In this document: positions 36,431 to 45,432 of the stretch, piece by piece
How positions within the stretch are numbered: position 1 is the stretch's first letter
Layout: every line of letters begins with the position of its first letter
The notes under the pieces: generated by a model
What the model saw: the letters and a program-made list of their open reading frames with translations, nothing else
The model's database searches: none
Told to the model about the DNA's origin: nothing
Assembly: GCA_018241995.1 (NCBI GenBank)
Contig: JAFECT010000007.1
Span: forward strand, 1-64,000
DNA from: Pseudomonadota bacterium
GTDB lineage: Bacteria; Pseudomonadota; Alphaproteobacteria; Caulobacterales; Caulobacteraceae
Reading direction: 5' to 3'
DNA length: 64,000 nucleotides
Made by a program: the position numbers and the translations under genes

Positions 36431-37849
36431 GTGACGCCGCAAGCCGACACCCTGGACGAATCCCGTCTCGACAGCCCTGAAGCGATCGAGGATTTCGCGC
36501 TTCAGGAGGACTACGCCCTCAATCCCGAATACGTCGAACTGGTCATCGACGCTGCCGACGCCGGTGACGGCATGCGCCTGCGCGAGCTGCTGGACGCCTT
36601 GCACCCCGCCGACGTCGCCGACCTGATGGGCTTTCTGTCCTCGCAGTACCGCGCCCAGGTGGTGCCTTGGATTCCGCCCGACACCCTAGCGGAGGTGCTG
36701 CCGGAACTGGACGACCGCATCCGCGACCAGGTGCTGGACCTGCTGCCGCCCGACGCCCTGGCCGAGGCGCTGCAGGAGCTGGACTCCGACGAACAGGCCG
36801 CCGTCGTCGAGGACCTGGACGAGGACGAGCGCAAGGCGGTCCTGGCCGCCATGCCCGAGGTCGACCGCGCCGCGATCGAAACGACCCTCTCCTATCCCGA
36901 GGAGACCGCCGGCCGTTTGATGCAGCGCGAGGTGATGGCCGCGCCACAGTTCTGGACCGTGGGCCAGACCATCGACCACATGCGGTCGCACAACGACGAC
37001 CTGCCCGAGCTGTTCTTCGACATCTATGTGGTGGACCCGGCCTTCAAGGCGGTGGGGGCCGTGGCGGTCTCCAACCTGCTGCGCTCCAAGCGCGAGGCCA
37101 AGCTGTCGGAGATCATGGAGCCGGTCACCGAGATCGCGGTGGACCTGGACCAGGAAGAGGTCGCCTACATCTTCGAGAAGTACCGCCTGATCTCCGCCCC
37201 CGTGGTCGACGACGGCGGGCGGCTGGTCGGCCAGATCACCGTCGACGACATCGTCAACATCATCCAGGAAGAGAACCGCGAGGACATCCTCGCGCTGGCC
37301 CAGGTGGGCGACGCCGGCCGCGACGCCTCGATCTGGGGCATCGTCAAGTCGCGCCTGCCGTGGCTGAGCCTGAACCTGGTGACCGAGACCATCGCGGTCT
37401 CCTCCATCGCCATCTTCCAGGACGAGGTGGCCAAGGTGGTGGCGCTGGCCGTCCTTATGCCCATCGTGTCTTCGGTCGGCGGCAACGCCGGCACCCAGAC
37501 CCTGGCCGTGGCTGTGCGCGCCCTGGCCAGCCGCGAGCTGACCTCGGCCAACGCCAAGCGGATCGTCGGGCGCGAGGTCTGCGTGGGGCTGATGAACGGG
37601 GTGCTGCTGGCCCTGATGATGGGGGCCGCGACCTTCGCCTTCTATCATAACGTCCGACTGGCCATCACCGTGGGCCTGGCGCTGATCGCCAACATCTTCG
37701 CCGCGGCTCTGGGCGGCATCCTCGCGCCGATCCTTCTGGAGCGGATCGGCCGCGACCCGGCGGTGTCTTCGCCGATCCTGGTCACGTTCCTGACGGATTT
37801 CATGGGTTTCTTCGCGGTCCTGGCGATCGCGGCTCTGATCCTCCTCTAG
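36431..37849 (+). CDS. mgtE: Magnesium transporter MgtE
   Basis: 472 residues. The cytosolic N-domain (LRELLDALHPADVADLMGFL) is followed by two CBS domains (around residues 155-290; GQITVDDIVNIIQEEN lies in the second) and five C-terminal helices with the pore regions LMPIVSSVGGNAGTQTLAV and GGILAPILLERIGRDPAVSSPI (each abbreviated). Gated by Mg2+ binding at the N and CBS domains in characterised members. The start is GTG at 36431, with AGGAGGG 8 nt upstream. It lies just downstream of tRNA-Leu. Confidence 0.95.
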   Translation: MTPQADTLDESRLDSPEAIEDFALQEDYALNPEYVELVIDAADAGDGMRLRELLDALHPADVADLMGFLSSQYRAQVVPWIPPDTLAEVLPELDDRIRDQVLDLLPPDALAEALQELDSDEQAAVVEDLDEDERKAVLAAMPEVDRAAIETTLSYPEETAGRLMQREVMAAPQFWTVGQTIDHMRSHNDDLPELFFDIYVVDPAFKAVGAVAVSNLLRSKREAKLSEIMEPVTEIAVDLDQEEVAYIFEKYRLISAPVVDDGGRLVGQITVDDIVNIIQEENREDILALAQVGDAGRDASIWGIVKSRLPWLSLNLVTETIAVSSIAIFQDEVAKVVALAVLMPIVSSVGGNAGTQTLAVAVRALASRELTSANAKRIVGREVCVGLMNGVLLALMMGAATFAFYHNVRLAITVGLALIANIFAAALGGILAPILLERIGRDPAVSSPILVTFLTDFMGFFAVLAIAALILL

Positions 37850-37981
37850 CCTGGCTTTTCGCGGCGGCGGCCGGCGCGGTGGCGCTGTGGTCACGCCGCT
37901 GCGTTAAGCCTGCGCTGACGGTACGGTCCTTGCGGCCTCGCCTTCGGGGCGAAAGCGCCCGTTCCGTTTTGGGTCAATCGC

Positions 37982-39928
37982 ATGCGGTCGCGTCTGAAGA
38001 TCTCCAAGGCAGGCCTTGAGCTGATCGAGCGCTTCGAGGGCTTGCGCCGCACCGCCGCGCGCCTGCCCGACGGGCGCTGGACGGTCGGCTATGGGCATAC
38101 GCGCTCGGCCCGCCCCGGCGCGGAGGTCAGCCAGGCCGACGCCGAGGCTCTGCTCTACTTCGACCTGATGCCGGTGATGGAAGCGGTGAACGGCGTGGTC
38201 ACCGTCGATCTGGCTCAGACCCAGTTCGATGCGCTGGTCGCCTTCGCCCACAACATCGGCCTGGACGCCTTCCGGGAGTCCGACGTCCTGAAACGGGTCA
38301 ATGAGGGGCGCCTGACCGAAGCCGCCCTGGCCCTGGAAGTCTGGCGCAAGGCCGATCTCGACGACGGCAGCGCCATCCTCGACGCCCTTGTGCGCCGCCG
38401 CGCCGCCGAAAAGGCGCTATTCCTGAACGACGGCTCGGCGCTGAGCCCGTCGGGCCTGGTGCGCCCGACGCCTGACGCTGCGCTGCAGGCCGCACTCCCG
38501 ACCGAACCGCCGGCCGAGGTGGAGGTGGCGAGCGACGGCGATGCGCTGAGCCTCAACCGCGTGCGCCCCGCAGCCGAGGTCCAACCCGAGCCCGAAACGC
38601 CCGCGCGTACCATCGCCGCCCAGGCCACAGTGTTCAGCATCGCCGCCGTGCCGCCGACGGTTCCGCCTCTGCCCGACGAGCACGCGACCGCGCCGGCGGA
38701 TTCGGTCGTGCTGGCCCAGTCCGAGGGCGACACCGCCGCGCCTGCGCCCGCCACCGCCGAGGCGATCGAGGCCGCGCTGAGCGACGATATCCCGATCGAA
38801 ACCGAAAGCGAGCTGAAGACCGAGGCGCTGGAAGCGGCCGAGCCGGGCGCCGAGGCCCTGGCCCCGCCCATGGCGTCGGGGCCGGAGCAGCCGTCGCTGT
38901 CGCCCGCCTTCGTGCCGTCCTTCGACGCGGTGTCCTATTTCGCGCCGAGCGAGCCCGCGCCTCACGCGCCTGAGCCCCAGGGCTTCGCGCCTGAACCGGC
39001 TGCGCCTGAACCGCTCGCGTCCGCCGAACCGCTTTTGATGGCTGAGGATGCGCCGGTTGGCGTGCAGCCGGCTTCCTATGCGCCGGTCTCGCCCCTGCTG
39101 AACCCGCCCATGCCGCAGGGCTGGCCGCCCGCGCCGCCCAGCGCGGTCGATGAGGCGCCGCAAGCCGCGATCGAGCCCGAGCTGACGCCGGAACCGGCGC
39201 CTGAGTCTTTCGAGACGCCGATCCAGGCGCTGGCGCCCGAGCCGCCCGCCGCCGAGCCTGAGGCGCCGCCCGCTGAGACGTCGATTCTCTCGGCCGACCA
39301 CCGCCCTTCGCCCGAGGCCCAGACCATGGCCGAGCGGGGCGCCAGCTTGCGGCTCTACGGCCCCATGGGCGTGATCGGCCTGATCCCCGGCGCGGCCCAG
39401 CAGCCGCCGGCTGCGCCCTCGGCGCCGCCGGTCGCCGCGCCAGAGCCGGCCACCACCTTCGGCCCGCCCGCCATCCCCGAGCCGGAGGTCTTCGCCGAGA
39501 TCGCCGCCGGGCCGGGCGTCTCCACCGAAGTCGCGCCGCCGGTGGCCGAACTGGTGCTCACCCCGCCGCCGGAGGACTGGGACCCCGATCCCCAGCCGCA
39601 GCCGGAGCCGGTGACCTACGAGACGGAGGACCAGGGCACGCCCCTGTTCGACCAGGCCTGGGCCGGGGGCCAGACCGCGCGCATCGTGCGCCACGAGGAG
39701 CCGCTCGAGCCCGCCAAGAGCGACCGGCCGACCATCGGCCTGTTCATGCTGCTGCTGGCGGTGGGCCTGACCGCCTTCGCCGGATCGCTCGTGGCTTTCC
39801 TGCGCAGCAAGACCAACGGCGCGGACGAAATGACCTGGTACGCCTGGATCCTCGCCTTCATCGGCGCAGCCAGCGCGGGCACCGCGTTCTATTTCCTGCT
39901 CAAACGCTGGAGCGGCGGCGAGGACTGA
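37982..39928 (+). CDS. spmX: SpmX-type polar muramidase-domain protein
   Basis: In Caulobacter SpmX localises to a pole and positions and activates the kinase DivJ; in Asticcacaulis it places the stalk. The 648-residue protein has a GH24 lysozyme-like domain (about 1-150: [11 protein letters not shown] with E19, [16 protein letters not shown]), a very long Pro/Ala/Glu-rich region (about 155-570) and two C-terminal membrane helices ([21 protein letters not shown] and [21 protein letters not shown]). The order matches SpmX. The linker is longer than I expect for Caulobacter crescentus SpmX. ATG at 37982; a TTAA half-site occurs about 77 nt upstream. Confidence 0.9.
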   Translation: MRSRLKISKAGLELIERFEGLRRTAARLPDGRWTVGYGHTRSARPGAEVSQADAEALLYFDLMPVMEAVNGVVTVDLAQTQFDALVAFAHNIGLDAFRESDVLKRVNEGRLTEAALALEVWRKADLDDGSAILDALVRRRAAEKALFLNDGSALSPSGLVRPTPDAALQAALPTEPPAEVEVASDGDALSLNRVRPAAEVQPEPETPARTIAAQATVFSIAAVPPTVPPLPDEHATAPADSVVLAQSEGDTAAPAPATAEAIEAALSDDIPIETESELKTEALEAAEPGAEALAPPMASGPEQPSLSPAFVPSFDAVSYFAPSEPAPHAPEPQGFAPEPAAPEPLASAEPLLMAEDAPVGVQPASYAPVSPLLNPPMPQGWPPAPPSAVDEAPQAAIEPELTPEPAPESFETPIQALAPEPPAAEPEAPPAETSILSADHRPSPEAQTMAERGASLRLYGPMGVIGLIPGAAQQPPAAPSAPPVAAPEPATTFGPPAIPEPEVFAEIAAGPGVSTEVAPPVAELVLTPPPEDWDPDPQPQPEPVTYETEDQGTPLFDQAWAGGQTARIVRHEEPLEPAKSDRPTIGLFMLLLAVGLTAFAGSLVAFLRSKTNGADEMTWYAWILAFIGAASAGTAFYFLLKRWSGGED

Positions 39929-39969
39929 GAGCTTTCGGGGACGCAAGGCCTCATGCTAATCGCCGACGC

Positions 39970-41130
39970 ATGAGCAGCCTTCCCGAATTCGACTTCGCCC
40001 TCGGCGAAAACGCGGACGCGATCCGCGAGACCACCGCCCGTTTCGTCGCCGACAAGATCACCCCGATCTCGGCGGAGATCGACGAGAGCAACAAGTTCCC
40101 CCGCGAGCTGTGGCCGCAGATGGGCGAGCTGGGCCTGCACGGCATCACCGTGCCGGAAGAGGACGGCGGCCTGGGCCTGGGCTACCTGGAACACTGCGTG
40201 GCGATGGAGGAGGTCAGCCGCGGCTCGGCCTCGATCGGTCTGTCGTACGGGGCCCACTCCAATCTCTGCGTCAACCAGATCCGCCGCTGGGCCAACGCCG
40301 AGCAGAAGGCGCGCTATCTGCCGAAGCTGATCTCGGGCGAGCATGTCGGCTCGCTGGCCATGTCGGAAGCCGGCTCGGGCTCGGACGTGGTGTCGATGAA
40401 GCTGAAGGCCGAGAAGCGCGGCGACCGCTACGTCCTGAATGGGACCAAGTTCTGGATCACCAACGCGCCCAGCGCCGACACCCTGGTGGTCTACGCCAAG
40501 ACCGCGCCCGGCGAGGGCAGCCGCGGCATCACCGCCTTCCTGATCGAGAAGGGCTTCAAGGGTTTCTCGGTCTCCAAGAAGCTCGACAAGATGGGCATGC
40601 GCGGGTCGGACACCGCAGAACTGGTGTTCGAGGATTGCGAGGTGCCGGAAGAGAACGTCATGGGGCCGGAGAACGGCGGCGTGGCGGTGCTGATGAGCGG
40701 CCTCGACTATGAGCGCGCGGTGCTGGCCGCCGGGCCGCTCGGCATCATGCAGGCGTGCCTGGACGTGGTCCTGCCCTATGTCCGCGAGCGGAAGCAGTTC
40801 GGCAAGCCGATCGGCAGCTTCCAGCTGATGCAGGGCAAGATCGCCGACATGTACGTGGCCCTGAATTCGGCCCGCGCCTACGTCTATGCGGTGGCGCGCG
40901 CCTGCGACGCCGGCAAAACCACACGCTTCGATGCAGCGGGGGCTATTCTCCTTGCCTCGGAAAATGCTGTAAAATCATCGCTCGAGGCGATCCAGGCTCT
41001 GGGAGGGGCCGGATACACCAAGGAGTGGCCGGTGGAGCGCTTCCTGCGCGACGCCAAGCTTTACGACATCGGCGCCGGGACCAACGAGATCCGGCGCTTC
41101 CTCATCGGAAGGGAGCTCTTGGGGGCATGA
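39970..41130 (+). CDS. ivd: Isovaleryl-CoA dehydrogenase (acyl-CoA dehydrogenase family)
   Basis: FAD enzyme that oxidises isovaleryl-CoA to 3-methylcrotonyl-CoA in leucine breakdown. 386 residues. Landmarks: [48 protein letters not shown], and the catalytic-glutamate region [17 protein letters not shown] (the position used by isovaleryl-type enzymes rather than the C-terminal glutamate). The C-terminus has [21 protein letters not shown]. The stop codon overlaps the next gene start by 4 nt (ATGA). No methylcrotonyl-CoA carboxylase pair is adjacent. Confidence 0.93.
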   Translation: MSSLPEFDFALGENADAIRETTARFVADKITPISAEIDESNKFPRELWPQMGELGLHGITVPEEDGGLGLGYLEHCVAMEEVSRGSASIGLSYGAHSNLCVNQIRRWANAEQKARYLPKLISGEHVGSLAMSEAGSGSDVVSMKLKAEKRGDRYVLNGTKFWITNAPSADTLVVYAKTAPGEGSRGITAFLIEKGFKGFSVSKKLDKMGMRGSDTAELVFEDCEVPEENVMGPENGGVAVLMSGLDYERAVLAAGPLGIMQACLDVVLPYVRERKQFGKPIGSFQLMQGKIADMYVALNSARAYVYAVARACDAGKTTRFDAAGAILLASENAVKSSLEAIQALGGAGYTKEWPVERFLRDAKLYDIGAGTNEIRRFLIGRELLGA

Positions 41131-41678
41131 GCGGAGTCATCGTCAGCGGCGATACGCAATCGGACGCGATGCGTCCCTTCACTGCGCTGGTGGCGCAGAT
41201 GGAACTGGCCTGGAACAAGGCCGATCCGCAGAATTTCGCCGCCTGTTTCGGCGAGCAGGCGGACTTCGTGGACATGATGGGCGGTCACGGCGTGGGCCGG
41301 GCCATGGTCGAGCAGGCTCATCGGGCCATGTTCAACGGCGCTTTCGCCAAGAGCCGCATCCAGTACACCATCGACAAGATCAAGCCGGTGGTCCCCGGCC
41401 GCGTGGTGGTAATGTTCCTGCGCTCGCGCCTGACCGTGGCCAACGGGACGATCTGGTGCCGCCCGACCCTGACGCTGCGCAACGCCGCCGACGGCTGGAA
41501 GATCGCGGTGTTCCAGAACACCCGCATCGCCGACACGCCCATGGCCAAGGCGCCGGCGCCTGCCAAGGCCGGCGAGGGCGACGTAACGGCTGCCGAGACC
41601 GAGGCTGCACCGGCCCCCGAGGCGCCCGTGGCTGAAGCCAAACCCGCCGCCGAGAAGCCGTCGCGCAAGAAGAAGTGA
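41127..41678 (+). CDS. NTF2-like (SnoaL/DUF4440-type) protein
   Basis: 183 residues. An NTF2-fold domain spans about residues 10-130: [38 protein letters not shown] opens it (abbreviated), and [11 protein letters not shown] closes it. The last about 45 residues are Ala/Pro/Glu-rich and end in a KPSRKKK tail. The start overlaps the ivd stop (ATGA) and its own stop overlaps the next gene, so translation is probably coupled. Function unknown; NTF2-like folds serve many small-molecule enzymes and binders. Confidence 0.8.
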   Translation: MSGVIVSGDTQSDAMRPFTALVAQMELAWNKADPQNFAACFGEQADFVDMMGGHGVGRAMVEQAHRAMFNGAFAKSRIQYTIDKIKPVVPGRVVVMFLRSRLTVANGTIWCRPTLTLRNAADGWKIAVFQNTRIADTPMAKAPAPAKAGEGDVTAAETEAAPAPEAPVAEAKPAAEKPSRKKK

Positions 41679-42100
41679 GCCGGCGCCGCGCGCTGGGCCT
41701 CACGGTCGCGCTCGCTCTGCTGGCGGGTTGCTCGACTCCGCGCGCGTGGCCGGGGCTCGCCCTCGCCTGCGGCGCCGGCGAGCATCGCGCCGAGGTGGCG
41801 GAGCTCTATCTCGGCCGCAACATCGGCGACCGACTGGGCGTCAGCGACGAGGACTTCCGCCGCTTCCTCGACGAGGAACTGACGCCGCGTTTCCCTGACG
41901 GGCTTAGCGTGATCGACGCCCAGGGCCAGTGGCGCGGGAAGGCCGGGCTGGTGCGCGAGCCGTCGAAGCTGGTGGTGATCGTGCTGCCCGGAAAGCCGGA
42001 CGACCGGGCCCGGCTGGCGGCCGCCGCCGAGGCCTACAAGGCGCGCTTCCGTCAGGAAGCGGTGCTGACCCTGGTCAGCCAAGCCTGCGCCCGCTTCTGA
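41675..42100 (+). CDS. DUF3574 lipoprotein
   Basis: 141 residues from a GTG at 41675 that overlaps the preceding stop (GTGA). The lipoprotein signal is LGLTVALALLAGC with the acylated cysteine at C19. The rest (AELYLGRNIGDRLGVSDEDFRRFLDEELTPRFPDGLSVIDAQGQW, abbreviated) matches DUF3574. Third gene of a coupled ivd-NTF2-lipoprotein string. Function unknown. Confidence 0.8.
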   Translation: MSRRRALGLTVALALLAGCSTPRAWPGLALACGAGEHRAEVAELYLGRNIGDRLGVSDEDFRRFLDEELTPRFPDGLSVIDAQGQWRGKAGLVREPSKLVVIVLPGKPDDRARLAAAAEAYKARFRQEAVLTLVSQACARF

Positions 42101-42170
42101 ATCGACGCCGTCCGCGACGTTGCCCTTCGGCGGCTCTGGCTCGGGCGGCCTGCCGATGCATGATGGCGCC

Positions 42171-43034
42171 ATGCGCCTGCTTCGATTCAGCCCGCTGATC
42201 TTCGCCCTGGCCGCCTTCGCGCCGCCGCCCTCGCCCGTCGAGCCCTGGGCGCCGCCGCGGGTGTCCTCGCCGATGTTCGAGTCGCACGCGGCTTTCGACC
42301 CCCTGACCGGCGACCTCTACTTCGTGCGCAGCGGCAAGGACTTCCAAGGCTGGCGCATCCTGACCAGCCGCTGCGGCCCAGACGGCTGGACCGAGCCGAA
42401 GGATGCGCCCTTCGCCGGCGACGGGGTCGAGGCCGATCCCTGGTTCACCCGCGACGGCCGGCGTCTGTACTTCATCTCCACCCGCTCCACCGACGGCGTC
42501 CATCGCAAGGACCTGGATATCTGGATGGTCGAACGCGGCCGGGACGGGGCCTGGGGCAAGCCCCAGCGCCTGCCCGAGCCGGTCAATACCACCGGCCAGG
42601 AGTGGTTTCCGCGACTGGGGCCGGACGGCTGGCTCTATTTCGGCTCCAGCCGGCCCGGCGGCCTAGGCAAGACCGACATCTGGCGCGCGCGGCAGGACCG
42701 CAAGGGCGCCTGGACGGTCGAGAACCTGGGGCCGAACATCAACAGCGCCGGCGACGAGTACGAGCCTCTGCCCTCGGCCGACGGCAAGACCCTGCTGATC
42801 GAGGCGTCGGACGGCTATTTCGAGTCGGAACATCAGAAGGACGGCTCATGGGGGCCGCGCCGTAAACTGGGGCCGGAGATCAACCTCAACGGCTCGGAGA
42901 TCGGCGCCCTGGCCTCGCCGTCGGGCAGGAGCCTGCTGTTCGCGCGCGACAGCGGCGAGCCGAACTCGGGCGAGTTCTTCGTCTGGCGCCGCGGAGGCAA
43001 GGAGGCCTGGCCCCCGGCCTGCCCGCGCAAATGA
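42171..43034 (+). CDS. Exported PD40/WD40-like propeller protein
   Basis: 287 residues with a signal-like start (MRLLRFSPLIFALAAFA) and about four to five PD40/WD40-like repeats: ADPWFTRDGRRLYFIS, EWFPRLGPDGWLYFGSSR and YEPLPSADGKTLLIE are typical YxSPDG-type blades. TolB-like fold is inferred; partner unknown. An ATG at 42156 (MHDGAM) is a less likely start. Confidence 0.75.
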   Translation: MRLLRFSPLIFALAAFAPPPSPVEPWAPPRVSSPMFESHAAFDPLTGDLYFVRSGKDFQGWRILTSRCGPDGWTEPKDAPFAGDGVEADPWFTRDGRRLYFISTRSTDGVHRKDLDIWMVERGRDGAWGKPQRLPEPVNTTGQEWFPRLGPDGWLYFGSSRPGGLGKTDIWRARQDRKGAWTVENLGPNINSAGDEYEPLPSADGKTLLIEASDGYFESEHQKDGSWGPRRKLGPEINLNGSEIGALASPSGRSLLFARDSGEPNSGEFFVWRRGGKEAWPPACPRK

Positions 43035-43048
43035 TGCGCCGGATAATC

Positions 43049-43080
43049 GAAAGGCCGCCGGGTCTCCCCAGCGGCCTTTC
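43049..43080. terminator. Bidirectional terminator-like hairpin after the PD40 gene
   Basis: GAAAGGCCGC (43049-43058) pairs perfectly with GCGGCCTTTC (43071-43080), a 10-bp stem and 12-nt loop. The stem carries its own short T or A run on each side. It can end both the PD40 transcript (plus strand) and the small minus-strand element starting near 43.2 kb. Confidence 0.7.
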
Positions 43081-43104
43081 CATTGTCGGTACCGCTCCGC
43101 GGTG

Positions 43105-43214
43105 ACGCGACCAGCTTTATCTCGGGAGGTGAACCCGGGACTACGCCTGGACCTCGCGGGTCCTGGTCGCGTTGACCGAAGACGGTTGGAGACAATGAGA
43201 CACTGGTCACCTCC
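43105..43214 (-). ncRNA. Structured minus-strand RNA element with interleaved stems
   Basis: Read on the minus strand, segment A (GGAGGTGA, 43214-43207, the Shine-Dalgarno of the small frame 43141-43203) is complementary to A' (TCACCTCC, 43132-43125), and segment B (ACGCGACCAG, 43172-43163, inside the frame) to B' (CTGGTCGCGT, 43114-43105). The order A-B-A'-B' means the two stems are interleaved: a pseudoknot or competing folds. A short hairpin (ACCGC/GCGGT, 43091-43103) and the terminator hairpin follow. Together these look like a self-contained short transcript. I do not recognise a known RNA family. Confidence 0.5.
43141..43203 (-). CDS. Twenty-residue leader-like peptide, unknown
   Basis: A GTG start at 43203 with GAAAGGAGGTG (43218-43208) about 6 nt upstream, the strongest Shine-Dalgarno seen in the window, opens a 20-codon frame ending in TAG at 43141. 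The peptide begins MSHCLQPSSV and ends TREVQA. No downstream gene follows on this strand before a hairpin terminator, so it is not a simple operon leader. It is too short to prove by codon use. On the plus strand a 19-codon frame also exists (43195-43254) but its Shine-Dalgarno spacing is too short. Confidence 0.45.
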   Translation of the reverse strand: MSHCLQPSSVNATRTREVQA

Positions 43215-43374
43215 TTTCAGCTGCGTCGAACGAACATCGACAACAACAACCTAGGCATGCCTGAGCCGTTGTGAAAGGGGCTTCGCCTCTGCGGCGCAGC
43301 AGCGCATCGCAATCGCCTTTGAAGCGTTACCTTTGCCGTGGCTCCCGACACTGACTTGACCACTCGGAGATCCG

Positions 43375-43737
43375 ATGCCCGACCGTGACACCGTCAAGGC
43401 CTTCATCGCCACCGTCGAACGGGGCGACTATGTCGAGGCCATCGAGCGCTTCTACGCGGAGGACGCCTCTATGCAGGAGAACGCCGGTTCGCCCCGTGTC
43501 GGGCGCGACAACCTGGTGGCGGCCGAGCGGGCCATGCTGGCGCGGGTCACCTCGGTCCTGACCCAGCCGGTGGAGCGGTGGCTGATCGACGGCGACCGGG
43601 TGGTGATCAACTGGGTGTTCGAGATCACCGACGGCGAGGGCCGCACGCGGCGCATGGACGAGCTGACCATCCAGGAATGGCAGGGCGACAAGATCGTGCG
43701 TGAGCGCTTCTACTACGACCCCGCTTCGATCGCCTGA
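43375..43737 (+). CDS. NTF2-like / SnoaL-like protein
   Basis: 120 residues. FIATVERGDYVEAIERFYAEDASMQENAG opens an NTF2 fold, and DELTIQEWQGDKIVRERFYYDP closes it (abbreviated). Soluble, no signal peptide. ATG at 43375 follows CGGAG. Stands alone; function unknown. Confidence 0.82.
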   Translation: MPDRDTVKAFIATVERGDYVEAIERFYAEDASMQENAGSPRVGRDNLVAAERAMLARVTSVLTQPVERWLIDGDRVVINWVFEITDGEGRTRRMDELTIQEWQGDKIVRERFYYDPASIA

Positions 43738-43744
43738 ACGCGAA

Positions 43745-43773
43745 CCGCCCCCAGACCTGAGGTCCGGGGGCGG
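43745..43773. terminator. Strong hairpin between convergent genes
   Basis: CCGCCCCC (43745-43752) pairs with GGGGGCGG (43766-43773), and inside it GACC pairs with GGTC. It lies between the NTF2-like gene and the convergent hypothetical gene. It has no T-run but is probably a two-way transcription stop. Confidence 0.6.
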
Positions 43774-43806
43774 CCTCATGCCCAGCGCTCGGGGCTGTTG
43801 CGGCGC

Positions 43807-44178
43807 TCAGCAGACGTACAGGCGGCTGTAGGCGTCGTAGTGGTAGCGGGTGCAGCCCTGGATGGCCCGCAGGCTGTAGTCGGTCAGGGCGCGGTGTTGG
43901 GCGTTCGAGCGGGCGGCGTAGCCCCCGTCGCCGAAGGTGTTGGGGTGGTTACCCAGCACCAGGGTCCCGTTGTAGGGATGGCCGGCCCGGCGGGCGGCGC
44001 GCAGCATGCGGTAGGCGCGCATCCCGGCGGCGCGGGCCATCTGGTCACCGACCATCTGGTTGCGCATCTGCGATTGGATCGCCCAGCTCATGTCCATCGG
44101 GGGATAGCCCTGGGCGGAAGCGGCGCCGGCGACGAGGCTGGCGGCGAGAACGGTGGCGGTCAGCACGGTCTTGATCAT
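43807..44178 (-). CDS. Small exported protein, unknown function
   Basis: 123 residues with a cleavable signal (MIKTVLTATVLAASLVAGAASAQ) and a mature part rich in Met, Arg, Gln and Tyr (MDMSWAIQSQMRNQMVGDQM), with two cysteines near the end (IQGCTRYHYDAYSRLYVC), perhaps a disulfide. ATG at 44178 was chosen over an earlier start because it leads straight into the signal. No named domain recognised. Confidence 0.65.
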   Translation of the reverse strand: MIKTVLTATVLAASLVAGAASAQGYPPMDMSWAIQSQMRNQMVGDQMARAAGMRAYRMLRAARRAGHPYNGTLVLGNHPNTFGDGGYAARSNAQHRALTDYSLRAIQGCTRYHYDAYSRLYVC

Positions 44179-44346
44179 GGTCCAGTCCTCCAAGCGGGCG
44201 GCGGAAGCGCCGCTCTCCATGACCCTGAGACTAGGCGGGTCGGCCGCCTGGGGTTGTGAGGCGCCTCACACCGCGTGAAGGGGTGTCGAAAACGCCTTGT
44301 GCGAGGCGGTTTGCGGCATACGCTCAGATCACGGCAGGAGGCGGCT

Positions 44347-45426
44347 ATGGCGGGAAAATTCTTGAACGGGCTGGTTGTGGGCTGCGCTCTGGCGCTGGCT
44401 GCGCCTGCGATGGCTGCGACGCCGCCCGAGGCGACCTACCGCGAGATCAAGGACTGGATCGTCGGCTGCGATAACCTGCACGCCTGCAAGGCCAAGGCGG
44501 CGCCTGACGAGCTATTGAGCGATCGGAACGACGTCAGCGGAGGCTATCTGGCGATCACCCGTGAGCCGGGGCCGCAGGGCGCGCTGGTGGTCAGCACCGA
44601 AGGGGAAGGGGACTACAAGCCCGGCCGCATGCAGCTCGACGGCAAGCCGCTTTCGGCGCCGTGGAAGGAGGGGCCGGATGACAGCTTCGTCCTTAGAGGC
44701 GATGACGCTGCCCGCTTCATCCAGACCATCCGTTCGGGCAAGGCCCTGACGTTCGAGGCCGGTGAGGGCGTTTCGCTCTCGGGCCTGACCGCCGCCCTGC
44801 TGGTCATGGACGAGGCGCAGGGCCGTCTGGGCAATGAGACGGCCTTGGTGCGTAAGGGAACTGCGCCCGCCGCTACTGTGCCGGCCGCAAAGGCGGCTCC
44901 GATCATCGTATCTCGCCCGTCCTCCGAGCCCCTGCCCAACGCCCAGGCTTTCGCGGCGGCGGTGCGGCGCACCCACGCCAAGGCCTTGGAGGCGAATGCC
45001 TGCGATGCGACGCGGGCGCAGTACGATGAGGCCTATCCGCTGAACCATGCTGAGGCGCTCGTTGTGCTGGCCTGCGGAATGGGGGCCTACCAGGGATGGG
45101 ACATTGCGTTTCGCGCGCCGCGGGCCGATCCGGCCAGGGCAAGGCTGCTGATCCTGCCCACCCTGCCGCAACTCGATGCAAAGGCTCGAAACACCGGCGC
45201 CTACACCGAAGGCGAGTGGGATCCGAAGCGTGCGCAGTTCGGCGAGGTCGGTAAGGGCCGAGGCTTGGCGGACTGCGGCGAGAGTGTGACTTGGGCTTTC
45301 GACGGCTCGGAGTTCCACCTGTCCCACCTCTACTGGCAGGAGCGATGCGCCGGTGGGCCGCCGGGAGACTGGCTGACGCTCTGGCGCGCCGACGTCAGGC
45401 CGAACGGGGTCAAGCTACCGGAGTAA
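44347..45426 (+). CDS. DUF1176 exported protein
   Basis: 359 residues with a signal peptide (GLVVGCALALAAPAMAA) and the DUF1176 layout: REIKDWIVGCDNLHACKAKA near the start and, later, ALVVLACGMGAYQGWDIAF and WAFDGSEFHLSHLYWQERC near the C-terminus. Cysteines C in VGCDNLHAC are conserved in the family. Function unknown. ATG at 44347 has AGGAGG upstream (CAGGAGGCGGCT). Its stop is 7 nt before the convergent fliP stop. Confidence 0.85.
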   Translation: MAGKFLNGLVVGCALALAAPAMAATPPEATYREIKDWIVGCDNLHACKAKAAPDELLSDRNDVSGGYLAITREPGPQGALVVSTEGEGDYKPGRMQLDGKPLSAPWKEGPDDSFVLRGDDAARFIQTIRSGKALTFEAGEGVSLSGLTAALLVMDEAQGRLGNETALVRKGTAPAATVPAAKAAPIIVSRPSSEPLPNAQAFAAAVRRTHAKALEANACDATRAQYDEAYPLNHAEALVVLACGMGAYQGWDIAFRAPRADPARARLLILPTLPQLDAKARNTGAYTEGEWDPKRAQFGEVGKGRGLADCGESVTWAFDGSEFHLSHLYWQERCAGGPPGDWLTLWRADVRPNGVKLPE

Positions 45427-45432
45427 GGCCCG

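Noticed and set aside
37850..37981. A sigma-54 promoter upstream of spmX
   Set aside because: I looked for GG-N10-GC spacing because spmX is known to depend on TacA/sigma-54 in Caulobacter; candidate pairs had wrong spacing.
43195..43254. A 19-codon plus-strand frame through the structured element
   Set aside because: Its GGAG is only 3 nt from the ATG, which is too close; the minus-strand frame has a far better Shine-Dalgarno.
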